DNA of 64,000 bases. It comes from Sporosarcina sp. ACRSM. GTDB taxonomy: Bacteria > Bacillota > Bacilli > Bacillales_A > Planococcaceae. Each line of letters starts with the position of its first letter. Position 1 is the first letter of the stretch. Location of the stretch: contig NZ_JAKRNU010000011.1 in NCBI RefSeq assembly GCF_022346545.1, positions 62,001-126,000 of the forward strand, in the 5' to 3' direction. The notes below the pieces were generated by a model that worked only from the letters and a program-made list of their open reading frames with translations, did not search any database and had not been told where the DNA came from. A program made the translations under genes and the position numbers. This document shows, in pieces, positions 17,462 through 26,569 of this stretch.

Positions 17462-18808
17462 TTAAACGAAGAGGCTTAGAATTAATACGAAACCAAGTCC
17501 AGCCACTGATATGATCGTTTCAAGTACTGTCCAAGTTGCAAATGTTTCTTTCATCGTTAAGCCGAAGGACTCTTTAACAATCCAGAAACCAGTATCATTC
17601 ACGTGCGATGCTATGATACTACCTGCGCCTGTTGCTAATACCATCAGTTCAAAATTGACATCTGTACCCGCCATCATCGGAATGACGAGTCCAGCTGTTG
17701 TTAGTGCGGCAACTGTTGCGGAACCTTGCGCAATCCGTATGACCGCAGCAATCAGCCAAGTCAAAACTAGCGGTGAAATTGAACTACCTTCGAAAATGGC
17801 AGCGACATAATCACCCACTCCTCCGTTGATCAAGACTTGCTTCAGCGCTCCTCCGGCACCCAAAATCAGTAACATCATACCGATTGCTCGAACCGCACTT
17901 TCCGCAGACTCCATCAGCTGTTTCATCGGAATCTTCCGTGCGATTCCCATTGTATAAATTGCTAGCAACACAGATAGTAGCATAACTGTAGTCGGTGCCC
18001 CAATCATGGTTACTACATCGAAAAATACACTTCCCGATCCGTCATCAACCAATTTAATGATCGTTGAAAATGCCATTAAGAGTACCGGGAATAATGCTGT
18101 GAATGCACTGATCCCAAACCCCGGTGTATCTTCCAATTTAAATTGTTTTGTCTCGCCGATCGAAGCGATACTACCGCTAGTACTTTCTTTATCAAAAGCC
18201 TTTGGTGCAAATTTTCTCGCAAATTTCGTAAATACCGGACCTGCAATAATGACAGTTGGAATAGCGACAATAAATCCATAAAGTAAAACCAAACCTACAT
18301 TTGCACCGAATTCATTGGCAATTACAGTCGGACCAGGATGTGGCGGTAAAAAGCCATGCGTAACAGACAACGCAGCCGCCATTGGAAGACCTAAATGTAA
18401 GAAGGATACTTTAATTTGTTTAGCAATTTGATAGACGATTGGAATTAATAAGACAAGACCTACTTCAAAGAACAAGGCGATTCCAAGAATAAAGGAAGCC
18501 ACCACTACAGCCCACTGAATATACTTCAAGCCAAATTTATCAATTAACGTCATCGCAATTCGTTGGGCACCACCTGAATCGGCAATGAGTTTACCAAGGA
18601 TTGCCCCCAATCCAAAAACTAACGAGATACTACCTAACGTTCCACCCATACCACTTTCAATTGATTTTACAATTTCATTGATCGGCATACCTAAAGCTAA
18701 AGCGATTAAGAATGACACAACCACTAATGAAATAAATGTATTTACATTAAATTTCATAATTAAAATGAGTAGAACAATAATCCCCAAAGCGACAATCACT
18801 AATGGCAC
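17462..18808 (-). CDS. gntP: Gluconate:H+ symporter (GntP family)
   Basis: 448 residues with 12-14 hydrophobic segments, the normal length for GntP permeases, including the conserved LPPHPGPTVIANEFGAN motif near residue 155 and ASHVNDTGFWIVKE near residue 400. It imports gluconate (or a related aldonate) across the cytoplasmic membrane. The start is a GTG at 18808 preceded by AGGGGGAG. It begins the gluconate part of the locus; 143 bases separate it from the yjmD-like gene, enough for a promoter, but I see no convincing one. No gntR regulator occurs in the window. Confidence 0.93.
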   Translation of the reverse strand: MPLVIVALGIIVLLILIMKFNVNTFISLVVVSFLIALALGMPINEIVKSIESGMGGTLGSISLVFGLGAILGKLIADSGGAQRIAMTLIDKFGLKYIQWAVVVASFILGIALFFEVGLVLLIPIVYQIAKQIKVSFLHLGLPMAAALSVTHGFLPPHPGPTVIANEFGANVGLVLLYGFIVAIPTVIIAGPVFTKFARKFAPKAFDKESTSGSIASIGETKQFKLEDTPGFGISAFTALFPVLLMAFSTIIKLVDDGSGSVFFDVVTMIGAPTTVMLLSVLLAIYTMGIARKIPMKQLMESAESAVRAIGMMLLILGAGGALKQVLINGGVGDYVAAIFEGSSISPLVLTWLIAAVIRIAQGSATVAALTTAGLVIPMMAGTDVNFELMVLATGAGSIIASHVNDTGFWIVKESFGLTMKETFATWTVLETIISVAGLGFVLILSLFV

Positions 18809-18951
18809 AACTTTCTCCCCCTCTAAACTAGTGAATTTTTTAATAGTCCCCTACAGTTTTTGTTATAATTTAGTCGCTTATCTCAAAGAAAGACTGGCTT
18901 AAAACGGAATGATCATACACCCGTGTAGAATCCAAATTGTTGTAGATCCCC

Positions 18952-19971
18952 TCAGTCGAATACGATAACAGCTTTTCGAACTTTATCTGGATTGTTTTCA
19001 ACAAAAGTGAATGCTTCTTGCACATCTTCAAGTGCAAATGTATGCGTTATCAATCCTTCATGACGGATTCTCCCCGCGTTCAACAATTCCACAACTTTTG
19101 GCATTTGGTTCGTTTGCAATCTTGATCCAGCAATGGTTATTTCTTTTTTTGTAATAAGTAACTGTGGAATTTGAGCAGGCCTTTCATCAAATCCAAGTAC
19201 AACAACCGTTCCAGCCGGGGAAACAACTTCAATTCCCAGTTCGAAAGTCGACGGTAGACAGACCGCGTCAATCACGACATTAGCCCCTTCGCCTTGCGTC
19301 CACTCTTTCACTCTCTCTTGTACATTCTCTACCCCTGCTTGAACAGTCACATCCGCTCCATTTTCACGTGCAAATGCCAATCGTTCTTCGCTTAAATCAG
19401 TCATCATGACGGAAGCACCTTGGAGTTTGGCAAATTTCAAAATACAGATTCCGATTGGTCCGGCTCCTTGAATAAGAACGGTATCGCCTTGCTCGACCTG
19501 ACCTCTCCAAGTCGCCTGCGCGCCAATCGTGTAAGGTTCCGCCATAACAGCTTCATTCCAATCAAGCGTCGCATCGACTGCATAGAGTTGCTTTTCAGGG
19601 AGAACGAAATATTCCCTCATTCCACCATCCTCATGTACACCGAATACAGATAGTTTTTCACAGACATTCGGACGTCCTTTGCGACAAGCATAACATTCGC
19701 CGCAGTAACTAATTGGTTCCACGACGACATGGTCCCCGACTTTAAGTCTCGTAACGCCAGATCCAATCTCCACCACTTCTCCTGTTACTTCATGTCCTAC
19801 AACACGTGGCAATGTCGCAAGAGGATTCGTTCCATGATAGATATGCATATCTGACCCACAAATACCTATCCGTTTCGTTTTCACGAGCACATCCGTTGCA
19901 GAAACAAGTTGCGGTTGTTCGACTTCATTGATGACGAGATCGTACGCTTTCCTTACTTGAACAACTTTCAT
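18952..19971 (-). CDS. Zinc-dependent alcohol dehydrogenase, hexonate/threonine-type (YjmD-like)
   Basis: 339 residues of the medium-chain dehydrogenase family. Catalytic zinc ligands in [12 protein letters not shown] (Cys near 38) and [12 protein letters not shown], structural zinc cluster [15 protein letters not shown] near residues 90-104, and a Rossmann motif [18 protein letters not shown] near 167. All zinc ligands are present. Homologues in hexuronate loci (YjmD of B. subtilis, LgoD/RspB of E. coli) oxidise L-galactonate/L-gulonate-like sugar acids at C5, which fits the uxuA-uxuB-kdg neighbours. The start follows AGAGGTAAA. Substrate is inferred from context. Confidence 0.85.
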   Translation of the reverse strand: MKVVQVRKAYDLVINEVEQPQLVSATDVLVKTKRIGICGSDMHIYHGTNPLATLPRVVGHEVTGEVVEIGSGVTRLKVGDHVVVEPISYCGECYACRKGRPNVCEKLSVFGVHEDGGMREYFVLPEKQLYAVDATLDWNEAVMAEPYTIGAQATWRGQVEQGDTVLIQGAGPIGICILKFAKLQGASVMMTDLSEERLAFARENGADVTVQAGVENVQERVKEWTQGEGANVVIDAVCLPSTFELGIEVVSPAGTVVVLGFDERPAQIPQLLITKKEITIAGSRLQTNQMPKVVELLNAGRIRHEGLITHTFALEDVQEAFTFVENNPDKVRKAVIVFD

Positions 19972-20003
19972 TTTACCTCTATCCCCTCTCAGGCACTTTT
20001 CTT

Positions 20004-21005
20004 TTAACAGGATCCTCTTTGGATCAATGTCGGCTGTAACCGGTATACGCTCGGCTTCCCCGTTTCTTCTTTGTTAATTTGATTGGTCAGTAATTTAACA
20101 GCCAAATGAGCCATTTCAATCGTCGGTTGTGAAATCGTTGTCAGTGAAGGCGTATAAAAGCTGGCAAATGGAACTTCGTCAATCCCTATAACCGCGATGT
20201 CTTCCGGAATTTTCATATCGTGTTTTTTGATATACTTCAACACTTCCATCAGCACAATATCATTTGCTGCCAAAATAGCTTGAGGTGGCTCTTCACTTAC
20301 GAAAAGCTCTTCCAGTGATTGATAGAGCATATCGGGTTCTGCAGTTTTGATATACGCCGGATTGACCTGTATTTGATGACGTTCCAATGCATTTTTGTAG
20401 CCTTGAATTCGCTCTAATCGCGGACTGATATTTCTGATGATTGACGTTGTGACAATGGCAATCTTTCTGTAACCGTTTTCCACAAACTGGTCGATAGCCA
20501 GTTGCGCAGCCCGGTCATTATCGAGCACGACAGTTTCAATTGCGATATCTTCAATTGTCCGGTCCATGAACACAATTGGAAATGCAGATTTCTTCATCTG
20601 TTCGTACAGGCTGACATTACCTCCCGTTGGAAAAATGATAATGCCATCCACCTGTTTTGCCATCAGCATTTCAATATAGTCTTTTTCCTTATCTGGTTCG
20701 TCATCCGCGTTACAAACAATGATATGAAACCCTTGTTCATGGAACTTATTTTCAATCGCACGAATGATCTGAGTCGAAAATGAGTGTAAAATATTGGCCA
20801 CAATCACGCCAATTGTAAAGGTCGATTTTTGCTTTAAGCTTCGGGCGACGATATTCGGTCGGTAATCCAATTCTTCTATCGATGCTGCAACCCGTTCACG
20901 TGTCCGCTCACTCATATATTCATATCTTTTATTCAAATACTGGGAAACAGTACTTTTAGATACATTCGCATGCTTGGCTACATCGCCGATTGTTATTTTT
21001 TTCAT
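20004..21005 (-). CDS. LacI-family transcriptional regulator (KdgR/UxuR-like)
   Basis: 333 residues from the ATG at 21005 ([20 protein letters not shown]), preceded by GGAGATGAATCGT; in-frame ATGs at 21014 and 21020 are alternatives. N-terminal LacI helix-turn-helix (2-25), hinge helix [10 protein letters not shown] near residue 50-60, then a periplasmic-binding-like sugar domain to the end. Embedded in the kdgK-kdgA-uxuA-uxuB operon, it is the obvious candidate to bind the TAAACCGGTTTA operators at 24693-24704 and 24972-24983. The inducer is probably KDG or KDPG by analogy with Bacillus KdgR; this is inference. The operon would thus be autoregulated. Confidence 0.88.
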   Translation of the reverse strand: MKKITIGDVAKHANVSKSTVSQYLNKRYEYMSERTRERVAASIEELDYRPNIVARSLKQKSTFTIGVIVANILHSFSTQIIRAIENKFHEQGFHIIVCNADDEPDKEKDYIEMLMAKQVDGIIIFPTGGNVSLYEQMKKSAFPIVFMDRTIEDIAIETVVLDNDRAAQLAIDQFVENGYRKIAIVTTSIIRNISPRLERIQGYKNALERHQIQVNPAYIKTAEPDMLYQSLEELFVSEEPPQAILAANDIVLMEVLKYIKKHDMKIPEDIAVIGIDEVPFASFYTPSLTTISQPTIEMAHLAVKLLTNQINKEETGKPSVYRLQPTLIQRGSC

Positions 21006-21105
21006 ACGATTCATCTCCATTTCAACTTCTTTCCCTATCATAATCAAGAGAGACATTCTTCACCAGTTTGATAGGGAAAAAAGCGAAATTCCAACTAATC
21101 GGGAT

Positions 21106-21942
21106 TCATACACCCGAATAAGCCATGAACCCTCCATCTACGGGAATCGTTGTCCCTGTCACAAAGCCCGAACACGTTTCGTCGATGAGGAAAAGCAAAG
21201 TACCGAGCAAATCTTCCGGTTTTCCGAATCGTTTCATCGGTGTAGCCGTAATGATCTTGTTTGAACGCGGCGTTAAGTTTCCTTCTTGATCCAAAAGCAA
21301 ATCCCGATTTTGTGTGGTCAGGAAGAATCCAGGTGCAATCGCGTTCACTCGTAATCCAGTCTCCGCAAAATGAACTGCCATCCACATCGTGAAATTATTG
21401 ATGGCTGCTTTGGCTGCACTATAAGCCGGCACTTTTGTCAACGGCGTGTACGAGCTCATGGAAGACAAATTAATAATATTTGGTGCTTCAGCCTTCAGCA
21501 ATTCTTTTCCGAATACTTGCGTTGCTAAAAAAGTGCCTGTGAAATTCGTTGAAAACACATTTTCAAATCCGTTTTCGTCCAAATCGAAAAATGATTTTGT
21601 CGTTTCCTGTTCGCCAAAAACTTCAGGGTCCGTAATGGCATCTGGATGATTTCCTCCCGCGCCATTGATGAGTACATCTATGCGTCCGAATTGCGCAACA
21701 ATTTCATTTCTCGCCCGCTCTAAGGATCCCCTGTCCAAGACGTCGGTGGTGATAGCGATTGCTGTCCCTCCGTCTTCTTGAATTTGCTGGACAATTTGTT
21801 GCCCTTTTTCGGCGGTTCTGTTTAAGATCGCCACTTTGACGCCTTGGCGTGCCAGTTCATGCGCCATTGCAGAACAGAGTACACCACTTCCACCCGTTAT
21901 GACGGCAACACGTTCTTTTAAGTTTTCATGGATCGGTATCAT
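21106..21942 (-). CDS. uxuB: D-mannonate oxidoreductase (SDR family, fructuronate reductase, YjmF-like)
   Basis: 278 residues of the short-chain dehydrogenase family: cofactor motif TGGSGVLCSAMAHELARQ (residues 15-32), NGAGG near 93, catalytic Ser/Tyr/Lys with YSAAKAAINN near residue 170, and a C-terminal FVTGTTIPVDGG. Bacillus hexuronate loci use this SDR in place of the E. coli long-chain UxuB to interconvert D-fructuronate and D-mannonate. It is directly coupled to uxuA: the uxuA stop and its own ATG share one base (TAATG), with AAGGAT upstream. It ends about 100 bases before the LacI gene. Confidence 0.88.
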   Translation of the reverse strand: MIPIHENLKERVAVITGGSGVLCSAMAHELARQGVKVAILNRTAEKGQQIVQQIQEDGGTAIAITTDVLDRGSLERARNEIVAQFGRIDVLINGAGGNHPDAITDPEVFGEQETTKSFFDLDENGFENVFSTNFTGTFLATQVFGKELLKAEAPNIINLSSMSSYTPLTKVPAYSAAKAAINNFTMWMAVHFAETGLRVNAIAPGFFLTTQNRDLLLDQEGNLTPRSNKIITATPMKRFGKPEDLLGTLLFLIDETCSGFVTGTTIPVDGGFMAYSGV

Positions 21943-23015
21943 TAAGCACTATCCTTTTTCTTCGTCTCATAGCCATCCCATAATCCGAGTAAATACATGA
22001 TCCCTAACGCCCGATCGTATAATCCGTAACCTGGACGGCACACTTCTCCCCAGAGATGACGGCCATGGTCCGGTCTGACATATCCATCATAATTTTGACG
22101 ATGCAATTCCTCGACAACACCTTTAATATCGATAGAACCATCTTGTGTATAATGCGATGTTTCCACAAAATCCCCATTATCGTAGATTCTCACATTACGG
22201 ATATGTGAAAATGGTGCGCGGGAAGCGTATTTCCTTGCTACTTGGACCATATCATTATTTGGATTAGCACCCATCGAACCTGTGCACATCGTAAATGCAT
22301 TGGAAGGTGAGTCAGAAATGGCAATGAGTCTTTCATAACTTTCTTCGCCCGTAATAATGCGTGGAAGACCAAAGATAGACCAAGGCGGATCATCCGGATG
22401 GATCGCCATTTTAATGCCGCAAGCTTCTGCCACCGGGAGGATTTCCTTCAAAAACACCTCTAGATTCGTCCATAATTGTTCTTCGTCGACTTCTTTATAC
22501 GCTTCAAACAGTTCTGTGATGCGTTCCATTTTCTCTGGTTCCCAGCCAGGCAACGTCAGATCGGATGCTTCACTAACTGTTCGGATCAACTCTTGTGGAT
22601 CGAGTCCATGTACTTTCGCTTTTTCAAAAAATAGGGCCGTTGAGCCATCTTCAAGTGGATGGAACATTTCTGTACGCGTCCAGTCAAAAATCGGCATGAA
22701 ATTATAACAGATGACTTTTACGCCAAATTCGGCTAAATTGCGGATTGTCTCTTTGTAATTTTCGATATACCGGTAACGGTCTTCGTTGCCCAATTTGATT
22801 GATTCATGGACGTTCACACTTTCAACGACATCCGTATGGAAGCCGAATGATTGAATATAATCGATTTCCTTTTTAATTTCTTCTTTCTCCCAAACTTCAC
22901 CGACCGGCTTCTGATGTAAAGCCCAAACAATGCCTTTTGTACCTGGAATCTGTTTCACTTGTTCAAGTGTGACCGTATCATTATCCTTACCGTACCAACG
23001 AAATGTGATATTCAT
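21942..23015 (-). CDS. uxuA: Mannonate dehydratase
   Basis: 357 residues from the second of two adjacent ATGs (23015), seven bases from GAGGAG at 23023-23028. The family landmarks IHPDDPPWSIFGLPRI near residue 205, FTMCTGSMGANPNND near 240, HIRNVR near 272 and RPDHGRHLWGE near 325 carry the metal-binding Cys, His and Asp residues. It dehydrates D-mannonate to 2-keto-3-deoxy-gluconate (KDG) in the cytoplasm, the central step of glucuronate degradation. It is flanked by kdgA (14 bases upstream) and uxuB (overlap), within one operon. Confidence 0.96.
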   Translation of the reverse strand: MNITFRWYGKDNDTVTLEQVKQIPGTKGIVWALHQKPVGEVWEKEEIKKEIDYIQSFGFHTDVVESVNVHESIKLGNEDRYRYIENYKETIRNLAEFGVKVICYNFMPIFDWTRTEMFHPLEDGSTALFFEKAKVHGLDPQELIRTVSEASDLTLPGWEPEKMERITELFEAYKEVDEEQLWTNLEVFLKEILPVAEACGIKMAIHPDDPPWSIFGLPRIITGEESYERLIAISDSPSNAFTMCTGSMGANPNNDMVQVARKYASRAPFSHIRNVRIYDNGDFVETSHYTQDGSIDIKGVVEELHRQNYDGYVRPDHGRHLWGEVCRPGYGLYDRALGIMYLLGLWDGYETKKKDSA

Positions 23016-23029
23016 CATGCCACTCCTCT

Positions 23030-23647
23030 TCATGAAATTTTGTTCATATATTGTCGAGCCAACTCTACGACTGCATCATAACCACCGGATTTGAATGCCT
23101 TATTCAAATCGCTACCAATTCCAACAGCTACTGCTCCTGCAGCTAGCCACTCATTGATATTATCCAAATTGATGCCACCTGTCGGCATAATGCTCACTTG
23201 CGGCAATGGTCCGTTCACCGATCCGATGAAAGAAGGTGTAAAGTTATTTGCCGGGAACAGTTTCAGTACATCACAACCCGCTTCAAGCGCTTCCACCATT
23301 TCACGGATAGTCATACATCCTGGAAAATAAGGAATGCCGTATCGATTGCAAATACGTGCCGTATCCGCATTAAAATGTGGACTGACGACAAACTTTGCAC
23401 CGGCCAGAATGGCATGCCTTGCTGTTTCCGCATCAAGGACACTTCCGGCCCCCAAAAGAGCGTCTGTCTGTTGAAGTTCTTCAAACACCTTTTGAATGCC
23501 TGGTGTTGTATAAGTCAATTCAATGACATGGATGCCTCCATCCACCGCTGCCTTGGACAGTTGAATGGCTTCTTCCGCATCGCGACCACGAATGACCGCT
23601 ACGACTTTGGACTTTTCTATTTGTGCATGCACAACATACTTCGACAT
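23030..23647 (-). CDS. kdgA: KDPG (2-dehydro-3-deoxy-phosphogluconate) aldolase
   Basis: 205 residues, the usual size. Type I aldolase barrel with VAVIRG and the catalytic Glu region near residue 17-45, the TTPGIQKVFEEL segment, the Schiff-base lysine in DVLKLFPANNF near residue 134, and MPTGGINLDN near 160. It splits KDPG into pyruvate and glyceraldehyde-3-phosphate. The ATG follows GGAGGAG with eight-base spacing. It is the second gene of the operon, receiving KDPG made by KdgK 36 bases upstream. Confidence 0.95.
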   Translation of the reverse strand: MSKYVVHAQIEKSKVVAVIRGRDAEEAIQLSKAAVDGGIHVIELTYTTPGIQKVFEELQQTDALLGAGSVLDAETARHAILAGAKFVVSPHFNADTARICNRYGIPYFPGCMTIREMVEALEAGCDVLKLFPANNFTPSFIGSVNGPLPQVSIMPTGGINLDNINEWLAAGAVAVGIGSDLNKAFKSGGYDAVVELARQYMNKIS

Positions 23648-23683
23648 GATCCGATCTCCTCCGATTTCAACTGGTAAACAGGT

Positions 23684-24640
23684 TCATCTTTCAATGACGA
23701 TTTCTTTATGGATAAAAGGCAATACCTCATCCAAATAAGGCAGACCTTCATTGTCTCCGGAAACGGTCGTGACCAAAGCGCCCACTCCGTTGGCCAACTC
23801 TAATCTTTCTTCCGGTAAATAACCGTTCAAATAGGCATAAATATACCCGGCATCAAACCCGTCACCTGCCCCAACGGTATCAATCGGTTTGACGACAAAC
23901 GCCTCTTTTTCGTACCAGTTGCCGTCTATATACGCCCTCGCTCCATTGGCACCGTCTTTTATAACAAACTGACCAATATTAAAACGCTCCGCGCATTCCA
24001 CTAACGCCTCTTCCGATGATTCCCCTAAAATCAGTTCAATCTCATCCAGACCTGTCAGTAAAATATCGACATAAGGAAAAACTTCTTCAAATGTGGTTCT
24101 CGCTTCTTCGATGGTCCACATCTTCAACCGCAGATTCGGATCGAACGAAACAGGAATGCCCATTTCCTTCGCCAGTTTCAGCACACGTTCAATAATCTTT
24201 CTATTCCCTGGATCTATCGATAGGAAAACACCTGAAAGATGAAGCATATTAATGCCTTCAAGCAACTCTTTTGTCATATCTTCCGGTTTCAATGTAAGAA
24301 TTGGAGATTGCTGGCGATAATAAAATGTCTTCCCGGAACCATCTTCCCGAATTTCTTTAAAGTTCAGTGAAGTGGGATACCCTTCTACAAACTCGACATT
24401 CGACACATCGATGCCTTCTCCGCGTGCAAAGTTATAGATAACACGGCCAAACTCGTCATTTCCTAATCGGCTCACCCATTTCGATTGAAGCCCTAAGCGT
24501 GCGCATCCAATCGCAAAATTCAGTTCCGCCCCTCCCACTTTACGGGAAAAGCCAGATACAAATCGAAGTGGGCCGTTTTCGTGTGGATTCAACGTAATAA
24601 GACCATCACCGATTGTTAAGACAGCAAATTGTGGTGACAA
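23684..24640 (-). CDS. kdgK: 2-keto-3-deoxygluconate kinase (PfkB family)
   Basis: 318 residues from a TTG start at 24640 preceded by AAGGAGG seven bases upstream; the frame continues upstream without a better start. PfkB/ribokinase fold: VGGAELNFAIGCARLG near residue 35 and the anion-hole/catalytic-base motif DTVGAGDGFDAGYIYAY near residue 255. It phosphorylates KDG to KDPG with ATP. It is the first gene of the operon. Its leader, about 350 bases from a predicted promoter, contains two LacI-type operators, a cre site and structured repeat A2. Confidence 0.94.
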   Translation of the reverse strand: MSPQFAVLTIGDGLITLNPHENGPLRFVSGFSRKVGGAELNFAIGCARLGLQSKWVSRLGNDEFGRVIYNFARGEGIDVSNVEFVEGYPTSLNFKEIREDGSGKTFYYRQQSPILTLKPEDMTKELLEGINMLHLSGVFLSIDPGNRKIIERVLKLAKEMGIPVSFDPNLRLKMWTIEEARTTFEEVFPYVDILLTGLDEIELILGESSEEALVECAERFNIGQFVIKDGANGARAYIDGNWYEKEAFVVKPIDTVGAGDGFDAGYIYAYLNGYLPEERLELANGVGALVTTVSGDNEGLPYLDEVLPFIHKEIVIER

Positions 24641-24678
24641 CTTATTTCCTCCTTTTCTTGACGCTTTCATTCTCTAGT

Positions 24679-24692
24679 TGCAATCGGTTTCA
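24679..24692. promoter_or_regulatory. CcpA cre-like site upstream of kdgK
   Basis: TGCAATCGGTTTCA matches TGNAANCGNTNNCA fully (position 3 is C instead of A/T in the stricter form). It ends at the base where the LacI-type operator begins, 39 bases before the kdgK start. Confidence 0.55.
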
Positions 24693-24704
24693 TAAACCGG
24701 TTTA
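24693..24704. promoter_or_regulatory. KdgR-type operator, proximal copy
   Basis: TAAACCGGTTTA is a perfect 12-bp palindrome with the central CCGG typical of LacI-family operators. It abuts the cre site and lies downstream of the repeat A2. Confidence 0.65.
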
Positions 24705-24721
24705 GTTCGAATCTATAAAAA

Positions 24722-24919
24722 ATCAATTACGCCTCGGCGTAATTGCGTCCAGATTTTGAATTGAGCAAAGCTCAATTCACTCCTTTCAAAATCTGTGACA
24801 TCCGCCGGAGGCTTTATCTTCTTTCAGCGGGCGTTTGGACACCCACTGAACAGGAAACAAAACCGGCATTCATCCCGCCACCTATAGAGGTGGGAGTCTT
24901 CTGCTGAATGAAGATAAAC
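24722..24919 (+). repeat. Structured intergenic repeat, copy A2, in the kdgK leader
   Basis: CAATTACGC-CTCG-GCGTAATTG; CAGATTTTGA/TCAAAATCTG enclosing ATTGAG/CTCAAT; outer stem TTTATCTTCTTTCAGC with GCTGAATGAAGATAAA enclosing the GTTTGGAC hairpin and CCACCT-ATAG-AGGTGG. It fills most of the 598-base gap between kdgK and the next gene, inside the predicted untranslated leader. The transcript of kdgK would contain its complement. Confidence 0.85.
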
Positions 24920-24971
24920 CGACTCCCTTACTGGTATTTCTTCTCTCTTTATCTCTCGTTCTTCTAAGGAC

Positions 24972-24983
24972 TAAATCGGTTTA
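24972..24983. promoter_or_regulatory. KdgR-type operator, distal copy
   Basis: TAAATCGGTTTA differs from the proximal operator by one base and lies about 20 bases downstream of the predicted -10, just past the start of transcription. Confidence 0.6.
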
Positions 24984-25001
24984 GTTTTTTGCTTCAGTGC
25001 C

Positions 25002-25030
25002 AGTATAAACGAACATTTCAGCAAATACAA
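25002..25030 (-). promoter_or_regulatory. Predicted sigma-A promoter of the kdgK-uxu operon
   Basis: On the minus strand TTGTAT (25025-25030), 17-base spacer, TATACT (25002-25007). Transcription would start near 24995, immediately before the distal operator. Confidence 0.6.
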
Positions 25031-25238
25031 GTAATTTTTCAAAAAATCAATTACCCCTTAACTTAACTGCGTTTGAGCCGATAAAAGCCGTCTCTATGGG
25101 AAGATGAGGGCCAGTGGGTTCTAGTTGAAACCTTTCATACTGCTATTCGTCAAACTAACGCCGAATAATTAACATAATTTTCAATCCGCATTATAAATCT
25201 ATAGAAGCTCTTAAAAATTGAGGAGGATTAGCTAAAAT

Positions 25239-25712
25239 ATGAAACGAAAAAATATAGTAGCCTTTATACTAATATTAGGTTGTGTAAGTTTACTAGTAAT
25301 AAACCCATTTAAGAAAGACATATGGGATTCAAATTTAGTATTACTTAAAAATAAAATACTCTCGGAAAAAGAGATTGACGACAAAGTGAACCTTTCAACT
25401 TTTACACCATTTGAATGGGATCACGTCTATTCTTTTAATCCCTATGTTCCAAAAGAATCCATCTATGAAACGATAGGATATAAATGGGACAACATTAGCG
25501 AAACGGTCAGTGAGGGAATGAATCAAATTGTTTTTATGAAAGATGGAAAAGTCGTTTGTTATCTTTATGGCTATCCTGAAAATAATAAGTTTGGCTTCTA
25601 CTTCAACGGTACAGATCACACAGAGAATGCATCAATTCTACGTGTCGAAGACCATGCTATTTTTGATGTGAAGAAAAACGGGGATGTTGTTTTCTTAACG
25701 CATTATCAGTAG
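25239..25712 (+). CDS. Hypothetical membrane-anchored exported protein
   Basis: 157 residues with one N-terminal hydrophobic segment (about 7-23) acting as an uncleaved anchor or signal, and an extracytoplasmic remainder of about 130 residues rich in Asp, Asn and aromatic residues. A good ribosome site (GAGGAGG) precedes the ATG. I do not recognise the family. It is markedly more AT-rich than the metabolic genes around it, and lies just beyond the promoter of the sugar-acid operon, next to another poorly known gene, which suggests a small accessory insertion. No terminator was recognised after it. Confidence 0.65.
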   Translation: MKRKNIVAFILILGCVSLLVINPFKKDIWDSNLVLLKNKILSEKEIDDKVNLSTFTPFEWDHVYSFNPYVPKESIYETIGYKWDNISETVSEGMNQIVFMKDGKVVCYLYGYPENNKFGFYFNGTDHTENASILRVEDHAIFDVKKNGDVVFLTHYQ

Positions 25713-25898
25713 AATTTGATGTCATTCATTTCAGGAACAAGGCTCCAAGCGATTCTGCCTTGCCATCAAACAGAATGAAGTTAACACCAATAGGGAGGAT
25801 GCCTTATTCACTTCGGCAACTTCTTTTAGAAGAAAAGGTGAACTAATGTAACTGTCAAGAATTCTGTTAATAGTTTACAAATGAAAGGGAGGATGATT

Positions 25899-26564
25899 AT
25901 GACTGCTAGCGTCAAACATTTTATGAAAGAACATTTTAACAACCTGATCCTAAGGCCACCTCTATTTTATTCCTGGAAATATGGCATTCGTTTTGAAATT
26001 TCCATGCCTGGGACTGAACATGAAGACAACAGCAATCTTCAACAAATCAAAGACAGAAGCACTGGAATTTTTAATCAAGTCTTTCAAGATACAGATGAGG
26101 TATTGTTCATAACAGACATCTCTTGTGAAAAATACAATACCTTTTTGCGAAAAAGGCCGATAAATGTCTATCGGAAATATGTGAAGAACAAAGACTTACT
26201 AAAGAAATTACAACATAGCGTATTGCCGCATATATTCGAGGAAGAAGACGATGGTGATTACGATGAGCTAGACACACATCGGTTCATTCTCCCCTGCACA
26301 AAAAGCGACATACGGTACCTCCAACTATTAGTAGCCATCAGCTATGAGGACTTTCCACATCCAACACAAATCTTGAGGCGAAATATGGCTGCGGGGTACG
26401 ATATCTATTTTGTCAATGTAACGAGGAAAATGATTTATCATCTTTATGACGACCGGGGTTGCGATGTCATCGCAGCAAATAAAGAAGATTTACGTCCACT
26501 ATATAAGGAATGCAATGAGTGGATATTGGATTATGACCGAGAACAGATTGACTTGTTGTTTTGA
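25899..26564 (+). CDS. DUF3885 domain protein
   Basis: 221 residues from the ATG at 25899, preceded by GGGAGG; an upstream ATG at 25881 lies before that ribosome site. The sequence follows the DUF3885 family: WKYGIRFEISMPG near residue 32, a central region with DTDEVLFITD, RWI/RYLQLLVAISYEDFPHPTQILRRN near 150 and a C-terminal VYFVNVTRKMIYHLYDDRGCDVIA-type segment. It is a soluble protein with no signal peptide. DUF3885 proteins are of unknown function and often lie in variable regions near toxin/immunity genes in Bacillales; that association is only suggestive here. A terminator follows. Confidence 0.75.
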   Translation: MTASVKHFMKEHFNNLILRPPLFYSWKYGIRFEISMPGTEHEDNSNLQQIKDRSTGIFNQVFQDTDEVLFITDISCEKYNTFLRKRPINVYRKYVKNKDLLKKLQHSVLPHIFEEEDDGDYDELDTHRFILPCTKSDIRYLQLLVAISYEDFPHPTQILRRNMAAGYDIYFVNVTRKMIYHLYDDRGCDVIAANKEDLRPLYKECNEWILDYDREQIDLLF

Positions 26565-26569
26565 ATGTA

